Source: a virus. From it: a stretch of DNA of 52,768 bases. The stretch is taken from positions 1 through 52,768 of the IMG/VR virus record IMGVR_UViG_3300006919_000075. One strand, 5' to 3'. This document shows, piece by piece, positions 1 to 6,456 of the stretch. Within the stretch, counting starts at the first letter, position 1, and every line of letters starts with the position of its first letter. The translations under genes were made by a program, and so were the position numbers. The notes under the pieces were generated by a model. It made no database searches. It was not told where the DNA came from and worked only from the letters and a program-made list of their open reading frames with translations.

Positions 1-165
1 CGATATGGACTCGATATGGACTCGATATGGACTCGATATGGACTCGATATGGACTCGATATGGACTCGATATGGACTCGATATGGACTCGATATGGACTC
101 GATATGGACTCGATATGGACTCGGTTTGGACTCGGTTTGGACTCGGTTTGGACTAGATCTGGACA
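1..165. repeat. 11-bp tandem repeat array, left part
   Basis: Eleven perfect copies of CGATATGGACT fill 1-121. Three copies of the variant CGGTTTGGACT follow (122-154), then one degenerate copy (155-165). The same perfect unit fills the right end of the window, so the array spans the genome junction. The 11-bp period is close to one helical turn and is open in every + frame as a repeating MDSIWTRYGLD peptide. I read that as a by-product of the period, not a gene. Decay of copies at the outer edge is typical of a slipping tandem array. A role as packaging, replication or terminal site is inference. Confidence 0.95.
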
Positions 166-166
166 C

Positions 167-195
167 AAAAAAACCTGCAGGAGCAAACCTGCAGG
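167..195 (-). terminator. Rho-independent terminator closing the leftward small-gene operon
   Basis: Read on the minus strand, CCTGCAGG, a 6-nt loop and CCTGCAGG are followed directly by seven T residues (plus-strand A at 167-173). Each arm is itself palindromic. It lies 21 bases beyond the stop of the last leftward gene (217) and just before the tandem repeat, as expected for the end of the transcript from about 3016. Confidence 0.85.
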
Positions 196-216
196 CTGAT
201 TATTGGGAGTGCCCTC

Positions 217-357
217 CTAGTGAGCTAGAACGGCGATGCTGACAGTCGACGCTATAAACACGAGGATACCAGCCACCATGCCTAGAACGTCAATTAAGCA
301 GGCCGCTAGTGTGAGCGTAAGCACGGCTTGCATCGATCTTGCGATTAGTTCAAACAT
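217..357 (-). CDS. 46-aa hydrophobic membrane protein
   Basis: A 46-codon ORF starts at ATG 357, five bases after the stop of the upstream gene (363), and ends 21 bases before a strong terminator. The protein begins MFELIARSMQ and is then almost entirely hydrophobic, with a probable membrane segment over residues 10-25 and a second over 26-44, ending at His46. Its place as last gene of an operon and its compactness support it being real. Size and topology would suit a holin-like or membrane-perturbing peptide, but nothing in the sequence proves that. The start lacks an SD, like its neighbours. Confidence 0.55.
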   Translation of the reverse strand: MFELIARSMQAVLTLTLAACLIDVLGMVAGILVFIASTVSIAVLAH

Positions 358-362
358 AACAA

Positions 363-1055
363 TCAGGCGTTCCCTGTAGCTTTGAGAGCATTAGTTGCTT
401 GGTAACCGTGTACCGCGATCGCAATGTTTTTTGCTCCCGCGTTACTCGTGCCAGCGCATAGACGGCACTGGTCACAGGTAACGCCACGATCTGAAGGGCA
501 CCAGATTTCATCTGATGGTAGCTTGTCGCCAGCTTTTCGAGTCGTGAATGTTCTCAAACCCATTTTTTTCGCTTTGTCAGCGTTCGAGGGCTCGCAGCTT
601 GCCATCAAAAAACGACCGTATTTCCGGGCACGCTTTGGGCTCATCAAATTCCAATCGTGAAAATATCCAGTGTGGGCGATCGCGGTTTTGGCTACTTTTT
701 CGAGCTTGGAGAGCGGCAACAAGGAGGGATTACCATACGCGCCGAGACGAACATACCGCCCAGCAAATAGGGCGGAATAGTCGGCAGGCTTGGCGGAAGG
801 GCGCTTGCCTGCCCAGTATGCTTTTTGCACGGTGGTAACCGTCCGGGCTGACACGTAACAGCCTCGGTTACTCGACAGGGGACAGCCTCGGCAGACGGTT
901 TTAGAGTCGCGCCCAGTTAGGCGAGATTCGCCGCATCGCGTGGATTTGTCGACAATCCAAACTTGCGCCGCGCTACCGTCACGCGATATTTTTCGGTTTC
1001 TCGTGCCAGTGGTCGCGATAACGGCAATCGTTTTGTTCTCGTGGATGGTTCTCAT
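363..1055 (-). CDS. Cysteine-rich phage protein, two Cys clusters
   Basis: A 230-aa protein with Cys41, C55-x2-C58, Cys66, Cys154, Cys186 and a closing C194-x2-C197-x2-C200. The two clusters (a CxxC then CY near residue 66, and the final three-Cys group) resemble the phage gp88/DUF7227-type proteins of unknown function, which are also compact and rich in paired cysteines. Metal or Fe-S binding is plausible. The middle (95-150) is basic and aromatic. The ATG at 1055 follows an A-rich leader (AAACAAAAACT) without SD and lies nine bases after the upstream stop. Family assignment is from memory of the motif pattern, not a search. Confidence 0.75.
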   Translation of the reverse strand: MRTIHENKTIAVIATTGTRNRKISRDGSAAQVWIVDKSTRCGESRLTGRDSKTVCRGCPLSSNRGCYVSARTVTTVQKAYWAGKRPSAKPADYSALFAGRYVRLGAYGNPSLLPLSKLEKVAKTAIAHTGYFHDWNLMSPKRARKYGRFLMASCEPSNADKAKKMGLRTFTTRKAGDKLPSDEIWCPSDRGVTCDQCRLCAGTSNAGAKNIAIAVHGYQATNALKATGNA

Positions 1056-1064
1056 AGTTTTTGT

Positions 1065-1361
1065 TTACTTTAGTGCGGGGTGCTTCTCTTTGATTACGTA
1101 AATGTGACACTGTTTGAATTTTATCTTACGCATTGCTTGGTGTGTTCCGCGGCAGCGAAAAGATCTGATTCGGCTAATGTCACCCCGACTTCTTACCCAA
1201 CGGGCAACTGATTCTGCGTCTTGATCCTTGCACGACCAGAATGCGTAGGAAGCGCCGCCCTCTGCTCTGCCCCAACCAGACATAAAACGGTCATATCCGC
1301 CTATGATGGTCGTGTGTGTTTCGGTCTGCTCAGGCGTCCTATCATCGTGTATTTGTTTCAT
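1065..1361 (-). CDS. Small hypothetical protein (98 aa)
   Basis: Not recognised. The 98-aa product has a polar, Thr-rich N-terminus (MKQIHDDRTPEQTETHTT), a Gly/aromatic stretch around 22-45 and a strongly basic C-terminal third (residues 62-98). It sits between the clamp-like gene and the Cys-rich gene in the same direction. Its ATG follows a leader rich in AACAAAAACA and a long hairpin (1384-1437), the arrangement seen before several genes here. The stop is nine bases before the next ATG, supporting one transcript. Confidence 0.65.
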   Translation of the reverse strand: MKQIHDDRTPEQTETHTTIIGGYDRFMSGWGRAEGGASYAFWSCKDQDAESVARWVRSRGDISRIRSFRCRGTHQAMRKIKFKQCHIYVIKEKHPALK

Positions 1362-1383
1362 TTTCTGTTCTGTTTTTGTTTAT

Positions 1384-1437
1384 GTGACGGGTGAAAGGGA
1401 ACGCCCAGGACGTGAGCGTTCCGTGTTCACCCGTCAC
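1384..1437. other. Long intergenic hairpin
   Basis: A 12-bp arm GTGACGGGTGAA (1384-1395) pairs with TTCACCCGTCAC (1426-1437). After a small internal loop GGAACGC (1398-1404) pairs with GCGTTCC (1416-1422), leaving an 11-nt loop. There is no T-run on either side, so it is not a standard terminator. It lies between the stop of the clamp-like gene and an A/C-rich leader of the next gene. An RNA-processing or stability role is inferred. Confidence 0.8.
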
Positions 1438-1440
1438 TAC

Positions 1441-2046
1441 CTATTTGACGATACTCCCAGACATGATGACGAATTGCGCATCGTCGCCGTCGTTTTCGGC
1501 TTGGGTGCCCAAGGCTACCGACGCGGTGAGAGGGGAGTGACTATCCTTGATTCCGAGGGTTACCCACGCCGCTGACTTGCCCGAAGTGTCGGGCGCCTTT
1601 GATGCGTGTTTGATGGCGTAATCGGCAAGCATTTTCAGATATTTTGCATCTATACTGATAAGTGTCCTGTCGTCCTTGAAGTCTGGCACGACGTGTTTCC
1701 AGTTGGGGTAGCGTCCATCTATGGGGTCGAAGGTTGAGACAGTCGACCCGTTAGGTGTGGGCTTCGTGATTGTGTCATTGAGGAGTGCTGCACCTAAGTA
1801 TGCTTTCTTAGAGCCTGCCAGAGCTGACTCCAGGGCTCTTGTGGGTATTATGGCCTGCTGTTCGCTCTCGGTAGGGCATGGGATAGAGGCGAGAATGCGA
1901 CCGTCCGTTGCAACGGCGCGTTTGTGTTCCCCATCGATGAAAACCCCATTTAGTATGGGGCGCGTGGAGTCCTTGCTCGCGAATGCTGCAATATTGTGAT
2001 GTTGCTTGAGTTGTGTGGGCATTGGTGTGCTTTCGTTTCCGTTCAT
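1441..2046 (-). CDS. DnaN-like sliding clamp protein (short)
   Basis: About 201 aa from ATG 2046. Residues about 16-47 (FASKDSTRPILNGVFID, then KRAVATDGRILA) match the pattern of a bacterial beta-clamp domain, where a strand pair precedes a T/VATDGxRLA turn. FDPIDGRYPNWKHVVPDF (about 105-122) matches the G-x-YPxxxxVxP stretch of clamps. The protein is roughly half the length of cellular DnaN, so it may be a reduced clamp or a clamp-domain protein. Upstream ATGs in frame are unlikely starts, because the region before 2046 is a run of AACAAA repeats and a hairpin, and a longer form would overlap the upstream gene. It probably works with the phage polymerase at 41130-42890. Confidence 0.7.
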   Translation of the reverse strand: MNGNESTPMPTQLKQHHNIAAFASKDSTRPILNGVFIDGEHKRAVATDGRILASIPCPTESEQQAIIPTRALESALAGSKKAYLGAALLNDTITKPTPNGSTVSTFDPIDGRYPNWKHVVPDFKDDRTLISIDAKYLKMLADYAIKHASKAPDTSGKSAAWVTLGIKDSHSPLTASVALGTQAENDGDDAQFVIMSGSIVK

Positions 2047-2091
2047 GTTGTTTTTGTTTTTGTTTTTGCTTTGCTGGCAATTCGCCGCCTT

Positions 2092-2115
2092 CCGCCCTCG
2101 ACAATGCAAGGGCGG
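2092..2115. other. Hairpin before the clamp-like gene
   Basis: CCGCCCT (2092-2098) pairs perfectly with AGGGCGG (2109-2115) across a 10-nt loop. It stands just upstream (minus strand) of the AACAAAAACA-type leader of the clamp-like gene and after the stop of the previous gene. No T-run follows. Confidence 0.6.
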
Positions 2116-2122
2116 CGAGCGA

Positions 2123-2488
2123 TTAATGACCAAGCTCTCTTTTCCATGCTGCAGCAGCAGCATTTGACTGGTTGCCTAGAAGAACTAAGGCGAGCGTGTC
2201 CATTCGGTCGCGCAATTCGGGTTCCGCTAAAAAAGGATAGCTCCATAGCGAGCCACTTGAACGGTGAAATTTCACCAGTACCCATAGTAACACCGATGGG
2301 TCATTCATAAGACCACGCGGCTTTGTTCGTCTCCATTGCCCGTTACGGGAGTTGAGACAACCCGCTATCGCGGTTTCGGCTTCTGATCGTTTCGGTGTGG
2401 CAATGCCCCTAGCATGCAGCTTTCCCAAGTAGGGCATGGTTGCGGTAAGGATAGCCTCAAGAGCGAGTCTATGTGTTGTGGTTTTCAT
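2123..2488 (-). CDS. Hypothetical protein (121 aa)
   Basis: Not recognised. A 121-aa, mixed-charge protein with an amphipathic N-terminus (MKTTTHRLALEAILTATMPYL) and an Ala-rich C-terminus. It contains GLMNDPSVLLWVLVKFHRSSG around the middle, which reads like a folded alpha-helical core. Its ATG overlaps the stop of the upstream 103-aa gene by four bases, which argues for coupled translation and a genuine start. It ends 77 bases before the clamp-like start. Confidence 0.65.
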   Translation of the reverse strand: MKTTTHRLALEAILTATMPYLGKLHARGIATPKRSEAETAIAGCLNSRNGQWRRTKPRGLMNDPSVLLWVLVKFHRSSGSLWSYPFLAEPELRDRMDTLALVLLGNQSNAAAAAWKRELGH

Positions 2489-2796
2489 AAAAGGCTGGCT
2501 ACTTTTAGTTTGTTTAATTCCGCTTCGAGTCCGTCACCGCTCACGTGAGCGATTAAAACTCGTTCAACGGCGTTTAGTAGGTTGTCTCGCTCGTTTTCGA
2601 CTCGTTCGAGCTTTTCGTCGAGCGCCTCGATTGTGTCGAATAGGCTCTCGGCTGGCTCTCCGGAATCGGTTAGCAGATAAATATCCTGATATCGTCCGTT
2701 GATAGACCGCGCAATGCCCCCGATGTGCAACTTGCCGCTGGCGAAACGTAGGCGGCATTCGATGGGGAGAATGTTCTTAAGTTCTTCTAGTGTCAT
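2485..2796 (-). CDS. Hypothetical coiled-coil protein (103 aa)
   Basis: The 103-aa product has a short beta-like N-terminal part (residues 1-45, GKLHIGGIARSINGRYQDIY) and then heptad-patterned, Glu/Leu-rich helices from about 55 to 100 (ESLFDTIEALDEKLERVEN), so a coiled coil is likely. It is followed by the 121-aa gene with a 4-base overlap and preceded by a 49-base gap with an AACA-rich leader. No function can be given. Confidence 0.7.
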   Translation of the reverse strand: MTLEELKNILPIECRLRFASGKLHIGGIARSINGRYQDIYLLTDSGEPAESLFDTIEALDEKLERVENERDNLLNAVERVLIAHVSGDGLEAELNKLKVASLL

Positions 2797-2845
2797 AGTG
2801 TTATTGGATTTTCTGTTATTGGTTTTTCTAGTCGGCCCGCGTGGC

Positions 2846-3016
2846 CTACTTCGAAAGAGTATTAGTCGGGGCGGCGTATTCGGACGTGAGACGTTCGAGT
2901 TCCTTCTGGTCGTAATCGTCGAGAGTTCCGGCGTCTAGACTCTCATGTAGTCTGTAGATTCGCTCCATGATGTCGGATATATATTCAGGATCTGTTGTCG
3001 TTGTGTTGTGTTCCAT
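2846..3016 (-). CDS. Small acidic hypothetical protein (56 aa)
   Basis: First gene of the leftward small-gene operon. The 56-aa product, MEHNTTTTDPEYISD onward, is acidic and helical with a charged Glu/Lys-rich middle. The start at 3016 is chosen because the in-frame extension upstream is a CAA/AAC repeat leader, the type seen before other genes here, rather than coding sequence. The frame is open much further upstream (to 3430), so a longer form cannot be fully excluded. Confidence 0.6.
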   Translation of the reverse strand: MEHNTTTTDPEYISDIMERIYRLHESLDAGTLDDYDQKELERLTSEYAAPTNTLSK

Positions 3017-3355
3017 GTTTGTCTTTCGTTTGTTGTCTCGTTGTTGTTGTTGGTATGTTCGCCAATTCCGCCGTCCCGACAGGACACATATCCTAGCACA
3101 CTCCGGAGGCGTCACCGTCGATTTCTCTACCGTGTTCCCGTGAGTAGGCCACATTCCGCCCAAAAAGGCCGAATTCAGGGCGATCTGGCGCGACGTCCGG
3201 ACCAAGCGCAAGGACAACTCGGCGGCGAGCCATAAGTCGTTGCCTATCAGGCACTTTCCGGAAATGCGACGCCAATTAAATACAACAAATCTTGTGCGAG
3301 TACCGGATCGCCCAACCTGGCTTAAGTCGTTGGCGTGGTGGCGTTTGCGGATTTG

Positions 3356-3371
3356 TTGCAAATCGTTTGCA
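3356..3371. promoter_or_regulatory. Palindromic site TTGCAAATCGTTTGCA (copy 1 of 3)
   Basis: A near-perfect inverted repeat TTGCAAA-TCG-TTTGCA, missing only the last base of the 7-3-7 palindrome. It recurs at 41092-41108 (perfect) and 32395-32411 (one mismatch per arm pair). All three copies are just upstream of genes or operons. It has the size and symmetry of an operator for a dimeric regulator. The regulator is unknown. Confidence 0.55.
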
Positions 3372-3397
3372 GAGCAGCTTTGACTGGTGGGCTCAAA

Positions 3398-3460
3398 AAA
3401 AGAGGGTGGGGGAGTGCCTAAGACACCCATTGGACATGCAATGTCCCACCCCCCTCTTTT
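3398..3460. other. G-rich inverted repeat with inner hairpin
   Basis: AAAAGAGGG (3398-3406) pairs with CCCTCTTTT (3452-3460). Inside it lie partly pairing G- and C-tracts and a perfect hairpin GGACAT-GCA-ATGTCC (3432-3446). The T-run on the plus strand (3457-3460) is short. It could act as a terminator or attenuator in either direction, insulating the divergent operons. Confidence 0.55.
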
Positions 3461-3530
3461 GGGGTAACCATATTATATACATGGGGCGTGAGATTTTTTG
3501 GAAAATTTCGGATCGAGGTCAAAGATCTGT

Positions 3531-3559
3531 TTGACACATCTCCTCTTCTGTGAAATATT
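3531..3559 (+). promoter_or_regulatory. Sigma70-like promoter for the rightward operon
   Basis: TTGACA (3531-3536), a 17-bp spacer, then AATATT (3554-3559). The ATG of the first rightward gene is only nine bases after the -10, so the transcript would start at or within a base or two of the start codon (leaderless or nearly so). It is the best consensus promoter in the window. Confidence 0.6.
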
Positions 3560-3568
3560 CTTGTCGAA

Positions 3569-3793
3569 ATGAGCCACCTCAAGCCTGACTTTGACCCTGA
3601 TCTCCAACCCGCAGACGCGTCCTCCGGAATGCCCAGAGGACTCAATGTCTCGGAGTTCAACCGAGCGTTCCGCAAGTGGGAACGGGAGAAGGAAATAGAC
3701 CTTGGACCGACTTCGTGGGGCTCGCGAAACCGGTCCTCAAAGTCTTCGTCACCAGTTTGTGATGAAGGGACTGAGCTAAAAAAAACAGTCTAA
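3569..3793 (+). CDS. Hypothetical protein (74 aa), first rightward gene
   Basis: Not recognised. A 74-aa polar protein: Asp/Pro-rich N-terminus (residues 5-25), a basic helix around 28-42 (EFNRAFRKWEREKEID) and a Ser/Lys-rich tail. It is the first gene behind the promoter at 3531-3559, with almost no leader. It is followed by the nested hairpin at 3804-3854 that precedes the HNH endonuclease. Confidence 0.6.
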   Translation: MSHLKPDFDPDLQPADASSGMPRGLNVSEFNRAFRKWEREKEIDLGPTSWGSRNRSSKSSSPVCDEGTELKKTV

Positions 3794-3803
3794 ATACAAC
3801 GCC

Positions 3804-3854
3804 GGGAGCGAGCGACGTTCACGACTGATCATTCGATCAGAGACGCTCGCTCCC
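3804..3854. other. Nested hairpin upstream of HNH endonuclease
   Basis: Outer arms GGGAGCGAGCG (3804-3814) and CGCTCGCTCCC (3844-3854) are perfectly complementary. Inside, CTGATC (3825-3830) pairs with GATCAG (3835-3840) across ATTC. No T-run follows; instead a CA-rich 25-nt leader runs to the ATG at 3880. It may define a processed 5' end, or belong to the mobile HNH cassette. Confidence 0.8.
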
Positions 3855-3879
3855 AATCACCACCAAGCCGGAAAAAACT

Positions 3880-4440
3880 ATGAGCTTCATTCACGTCCAC
3901 ACTCGAAACTACACTTACGTCCCATTAACTCAGGGACACTTCGCGGTTGTCGATCTCGGCGATTTACCGGAAATCAATTTAAGGTCGTGGTCAGCCTATA
4001 CCACTCCTCACGGCCAAGTAAGAGCCCAAGGAAACTTCAGGCGTCCCGATGGCAGCTACCGGAGCATTGACATGGGACGATCGCTCATTCGCCCGACTCG
4101 GGGCAGGGTAGTTGACCACATCAACAGAAACCCGCTGGACAACCGAAGATCAAATCTCCGGGCGATCACTCACCAACAAAACCTTTCCAACCAAGGTCTT
4201 CGAAAAGACGCTCGTCCCGGAAGGCGAGCGAAGACATCTAAATTCAAAGGAGTATCCTTCATCCGGAGAGCCTCAGTCTTAACCAAGCCATGGGTGGCCA
4301 GATTTCTACACAAGTATAAGAGACACGAGATCGGGACTTTCGCCACTGAGCGCGAAGCCGCTCTTGCCTACGATAGGGCAGTCGTTAAGGCGAAAGGCAA
4401 GTTTGCGGTAACCAATAAGTCACTCGGGTTGCTGCGTTAA
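3880..4440 (+). CDS. HNH homing endonuclease with AP2 domain
   Basis: A 186-aa free-standing phage HNH endonuclease of the HNH-AP2 type. The HNH core is at about 77-100: VVDHINRNPLDN with Asp79-His80, then NLRAIT. A C-terminal AP2-like DNA-binding domain covers about 120-180, with KFKGVSFI, WVARF and GTFATEREAALAYDRA. Such genes cut a specific allele and spread by repair. No flanking host gene looks interrupted, so it appears to be an intergenic insertion. It is preceded by the nested hairpin 3804-3854. The second HNH-AP2 gene (47327-48268) has the same domain order but is longer and not a recent copy. Confidence 0.9.
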   Translation: MSFIHVHTRNYTYVPLTQGHFAVVDLGDLPEINLRSWSAYTTPHGQVRAQGNFRRPDGSYRSIDMGRSLIRPTRGRVVDHINRNPLDNRRSNLRAITHQQNLSNQGLRKDARPGRRAKTSKFKGVSFIRRASVLTKPWVARFLHKYKRHEIGTFATEREAALAYDRAVVKAKGKFAVTNKSLGLLR

Positions 4441-4455
4441 CAGATCGAATAGCCT

Positions 4456-4878
4456 ATGAACCCAACCCCATCAGTTAGCCTCATCCCGCTCTACGGCGGA
4501 CGCACCGCGTGGCACCTCGACACGGACTACCCGCTCCAATGGTCCCATGGCATGAATCGCTTTCGATTCACGATCCCAAAGGGCTTCACTTTCGACGGCG
4601 CGAGCATCCCTTGGTTTTTGCCCTTTGGACGTGGCAGGCTGGGGCTTGTTGCCCCGTTGGTTCACGATTACCTGATTGCGATGGGCGGAGTGGTCGACGT
4701 TGAGATCTCCCTGTGCGACGGATGGTATTTCCTGGGCGAGCGGCAATTCTCCCGCCGAGATGCTGACAGACTCTTTTTCCGAATCCTCCGCGAGCGCGGC
4801 GTTCGACCTCGATGGTTACGTCGGTGGGCGTTTCGATTCGTCCGGCTCTGGAGCTTAATCAGGGGAGACTTTTACTAG
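4456..4878 (+). CDS. DUF1353 family protein
   Basis: The 140-aa product carries the DUF1353 signature: a beta-rich N-terminus, then FTFDGASIPWFLPFGR (about 48-63) and VHDYLI (about 76-81). The motif G-A-S-I-P followed by a conserved H-D-Y is typical. DUF1353 proteins occur in many phages near lysis or tail genes and their biochemical role is not established. The start ATG 4456 follows the HNH stop by 15 bases. The C-terminus is Arg/Trp-rich (RPRWLRRWAFRFVRLW), perhaps membrane-interacting. Confidence 0.85.
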   Translation: MNPTPSVSLIPLYGGRTAWHLDTDYPLQWSHGMNRFRFTIPKGFTFDGASIPWFLPFGRGRLGLVAPLVHDYLIAMGGVVDVEISLCDGWYFLGERQFSRRDADRLFFRILRERGVRPRWLRRWAFRFVRLWSLIRGDFY

Positions 4879-4896
4879 GGCGATGAGTATTCGCCC
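4878..4896. other. Short hairpin overlapping DUF1353 stop
   Basis: GGGCGA (4878-4883) pairs with TCGCCC (4891-4896) over a 7-nt loop. A 35-nt, A/C-rich, apparently unstructured leader then runs to ATG 4932, with AACAAACACAT just before the start and no SD. Confidence 0.6.
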
Positions 4897-4931
4897 GAAC
4901 ACATAAACCACAAGTATAGGAACAAACACAT

Positions 4932-5279
4932 ATGAATACAGACGAACTAACACTCGGACAGATCAAAGAAATCAAGAGCCTTCTCGGCCATACAACCGCA
5001 GCGGATAGCCATCCCTTCGAGGTTGGCAAACCCTACATGCTACGGACGGTAACCCACATCGACGTGGGGCGGATCAAGGCCGTTTACCAAACCGAAATCG
5101 TCCTCACCGATGCGGCATGGGTGGCTGATACCGGACGATTCAGCGAGCAATGGGATAAAAGCGGCGACGATGCTTTTAGTGAGTTGGAAATGTTCCCACG
5201 CGATCAAGATGTGATTGTCGGTCGGGGCGCTCTGATCGACGCGACTCAGCTTAAAGAGCTTCCAACAAAGACGAAGTAA
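4932..5279 (+). CDS. Hypothetical phage protein (115 aa)
   Basis: A 115-aa protein. It starts with a helical segment (ELTLGQIKEIKSLLG, 4-18) and continues as a beta-rich fold (VGKPYMLRTVTHIDVGRIKAV, then EIVLTDAAWVADTGRF). This pattern, a helix with GQIKE then a region giving VGR and TDAAWIADTGR, is common in uncharacterised tailed-phage proteins. No function is known to me. It has an A/C-rich leader and no SD, and it precedes the hairpin that opens the first hexamer array. Confidence 0.8.
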   Translation: MNTDELTLGQIKEIKSLLGHTTAADSHPFEVGKPYMLRTVTHIDVGRIKAVYQTEIVLTDAAWVADTGRFSEQWDKSGDDAFSELEMFPRDQDVIVGRGALIDATQLKELPTKTK

Positions 5280-5286
5280 GCATCCT

Positions 5287-5324
5287 CCTCGCTCCAGGCA
5301 ACCATATCGTGACCTGGAGCGAGG
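5287..5324. other. Perfect 12-bp hairpin opening array 1
   Basis: CCTCGCTCCAGG (5287-5298) and CCTGGAGCGAGG (5313-5324) pair perfectly around a 14-nt loop. The right arm already contains CTGGAGC, the core of the hexamer array that starts 12 bases later at ATG 5336. No T-run follows. Confidence 0.8.
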
Positions 5325-5335
5325 GGCATCCGCCT

Positions 5336-5584
5336 ATGAACGCCACATTATTGCGATCCGGTCATGTCCATATCCAGAGCGGGAGCAGGAGCAAAAGCTG
5401 TATCAGGAGCTGGAGCTGTAGCAGTAGCAGGAGCAGGAGCAGTAGCTGGAGCAGGAGCAAAAGCTGGAGCGGGAGCAGGAGCTGGAGCTGTATCAGGAGC
5501 AGGAGCTGTAGCAGGATCCGTAGCAAAAGCAGGAGCTGTATCAGGAGCTGGAGCAGTAGCTGGAGCTGGAGCAGGATCATATGA
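5336..5584 (+). CDS. Array 1 unit 1 mini-ORF (82 aa)
   Basis: Head MNATLLRSGHVHIQS, then about 65 residues of alternating X-Ser with X mostly Arg, Ser, Trp or Cys, plus a few Lys and Ile. Relative to the other units the head carries a 6-bp insertion (two residues, HI). It ends in RII with its stop overlapping the next ATG. Translation is unproven; see the array entry. Confidence 0.4.
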   Translation: MNATLLRSGHVHIQSGSRSKSCIRSWSCSSSRSRSSSWSRSKSWSGSRSWSCIRSRSCSRIRSKSRSCIRSWSSSWSWSRII

Positions 5585-5859
5585 ACGCAACATTATTGAG
5601 AGCCGGTTATGTCCAGAGCAGATTCAGTAGCAGTAGCTGGAGCGGGAGCTGTAGCAGGAGCAGGAGCTGTAGTATGAGCTGGACCTGGAGCAGGAGCTGT
5701 ATCTGGAGCAGGAGCTGTATCAGGAGCTGGAGCTGTAGCAGGAGCTGGAGCTGGAGCAGGAGCAAAAGCTGGAGCGGGAGCAGGAGCTGGAGCTGTATCA
5801 GGAGCAGGAGCTGTATCAGGAGCAGGAGCAATAGCTGTAGCTGGAGCAGGATCATATGA
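5581..5859 (+). CDS. Array 1 unit 2 mini-ORF (92 aa)
   Basis: Longest unit. Head MNATLLRAGYVQS followed by RFSSSSW and an (X-Ser)n tail that includes the block SCSMSWTWS, also present in units 5, 6 and 8. It ends in RII with ATGA coupling to unit 3. The second plus frame is closed by TGA inside that block, so only this frame runs the full unit on the plus strand. Confidence 0.4.
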   Translation: MNATLLRAGYVQSRFSSSSWSGSCSRSRSCSMSWTWSRSCIWSRSCIRSWSCSRSWSWSRSKSWSGSRSWSCIRSRSCIRSRSNSCSWSRII

Positions 5860-6080
5860 ACGCAACATTATTGAGAGCCGGTTATGTCCAGAGCAGATTC
5901 AGTAGCAGTAGCAGTAGCAGGAGCAGTAGCAGTAGCAGGAGCAGTAGCAGTAGCAGTAGCAGGAGCAGTAGCAGTAGCAGGAGCAGGAGCTGTAGCAGGA
6001 GCGGGAGCTGGAGCTGGAGCAGGAGCTGTATCAGGAGCTGGAGCAGGAGCGGGAGCTGGAGCTGGAGCAGGATCATATGA
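5856..6080 (+). CDS. Array 1 unit 3 mini-ORF (74 aa)
   Basis: Its first 39 bases are identical to those of unit 2. The tail starts with a long run of GTAGCA hexamers, giving a Ser-rich stretch (RFSSSSSSRSSSSS) before Arg and Trp appear. It ends RII, coupled by ATGA to unit 4. Confidence 0.4.
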   Translation: MNATLLRAGYVQSRFSSSSSSRSSSSSRSSSSSSSRSSSSSRSRSCSRSGSWSWSRSCIRSWSRSGSWSWSRII

Positions 6081-6247
6081 ACGCCACATTATTGAGAGCC
6101 GGTTATGTCCAGAGCAGATTCAGTAGCAGTAGCAGGAGCAGGAGCTGGAGCAGGAGCTGTATCTGGAGCAGGAGCTGTATCTGGAGCAGGAGCTGGAGCT
6201 GTAGCAGGAGCTGGAGCTGGAGCAGGAGCAGGAGCAGGAGCATATGA
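6077..6247 (+). CDS. Array 1 unit 4 mini-ORF (56 aa)
   Basis: Head MNATLLRAGYVQS, then RFSSSSRSRSWS and an (X-Ser)n tail with two CIWS blocks. It ends in RSI with its stop at 6245-6247 overlapping ATG 6244. Same architecture as its neighbours. Confidence 0.4.
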   Translation: MNATLLRAGYVQSRFSSSSRSRSWSRSCIWSRSCIWSRSWSCSRSWSWSRSRSRSI

Positions 6248-6456
6248 ACGCCACATTATTGCGATCCGGTTATGTCCAGAGCAGGAGCTGTAGTATGAGC
6301 TGGACCTGGAGCAGGAGCTGTATCTGGAGCAGGAGCTGTATCAGGAGCTGGAGCTGTAGCAGGAGCTGTAGCAGGAGCTGGAGCTGGAGCAGGAGCAGGA
6401 GCAGGAGCTGTAGCAGGAGCTGGAGCAGGAGCTGGAGCAGGAGTAGGAGCATATGA
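6244..6456 (+). CDS. Array 1 unit 5 mini-ORF (70 aa)
   Basis: Head MNATLLRSGYVQS (CGATCC in place of AGAGCC), then RSCSMSWTWSRSC and an Arg/Trp/Cys-Ser tail ending RSI. Its stop overlaps the start of unit 6. Confidence 0.4.
   Translation: MNATLLRSGYVQSRSCSMSWTWSRSCIWSRSCIRSWSCSRSCSRSWSWSRSRSRSCSRSWSRSWSRSRSI

Larger units (their letters stand above)
3017..3568. other. Control region between divergent operons
   Basis: About 550 bases with no convincing gene. From left: a CAA/AAC-rich leader of the leftward operon (minus strand, 3017-3055); a GC-rich stretch with only short competing frames; a TTGCAAATCGTTTGCA palindrome (3356-3371); a G-rich inverted repeat with a perfect inner hairpin (3398-3460); an AT-rich TATTATATAC tract (3471-3480); and a sigma70-like promoter facing right (3531-3559). 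The leftward promoter must also lie here but I cannot place it. Confidence 0.7.

Noticed and set aside
5-242. Open frames coding repeated MDSIWTRYGLD
   Set aside because: The 11-bp period makes every plus frame open; no start signal and no non-repetitive body.
2047-2163. N-terminal extension of the clamp-like protein
   Set aside because: It translates the hairpin and AACAAA leader (SKNKNKNN) and overlaps the upstream gene.
3093-3275. 60-aa minus-strand frame in the divergent control region
   Set aside because: No start signal, competes with another open frame on the same strand, and lies in a region of operators and leaders. A real small gene is not excluded.
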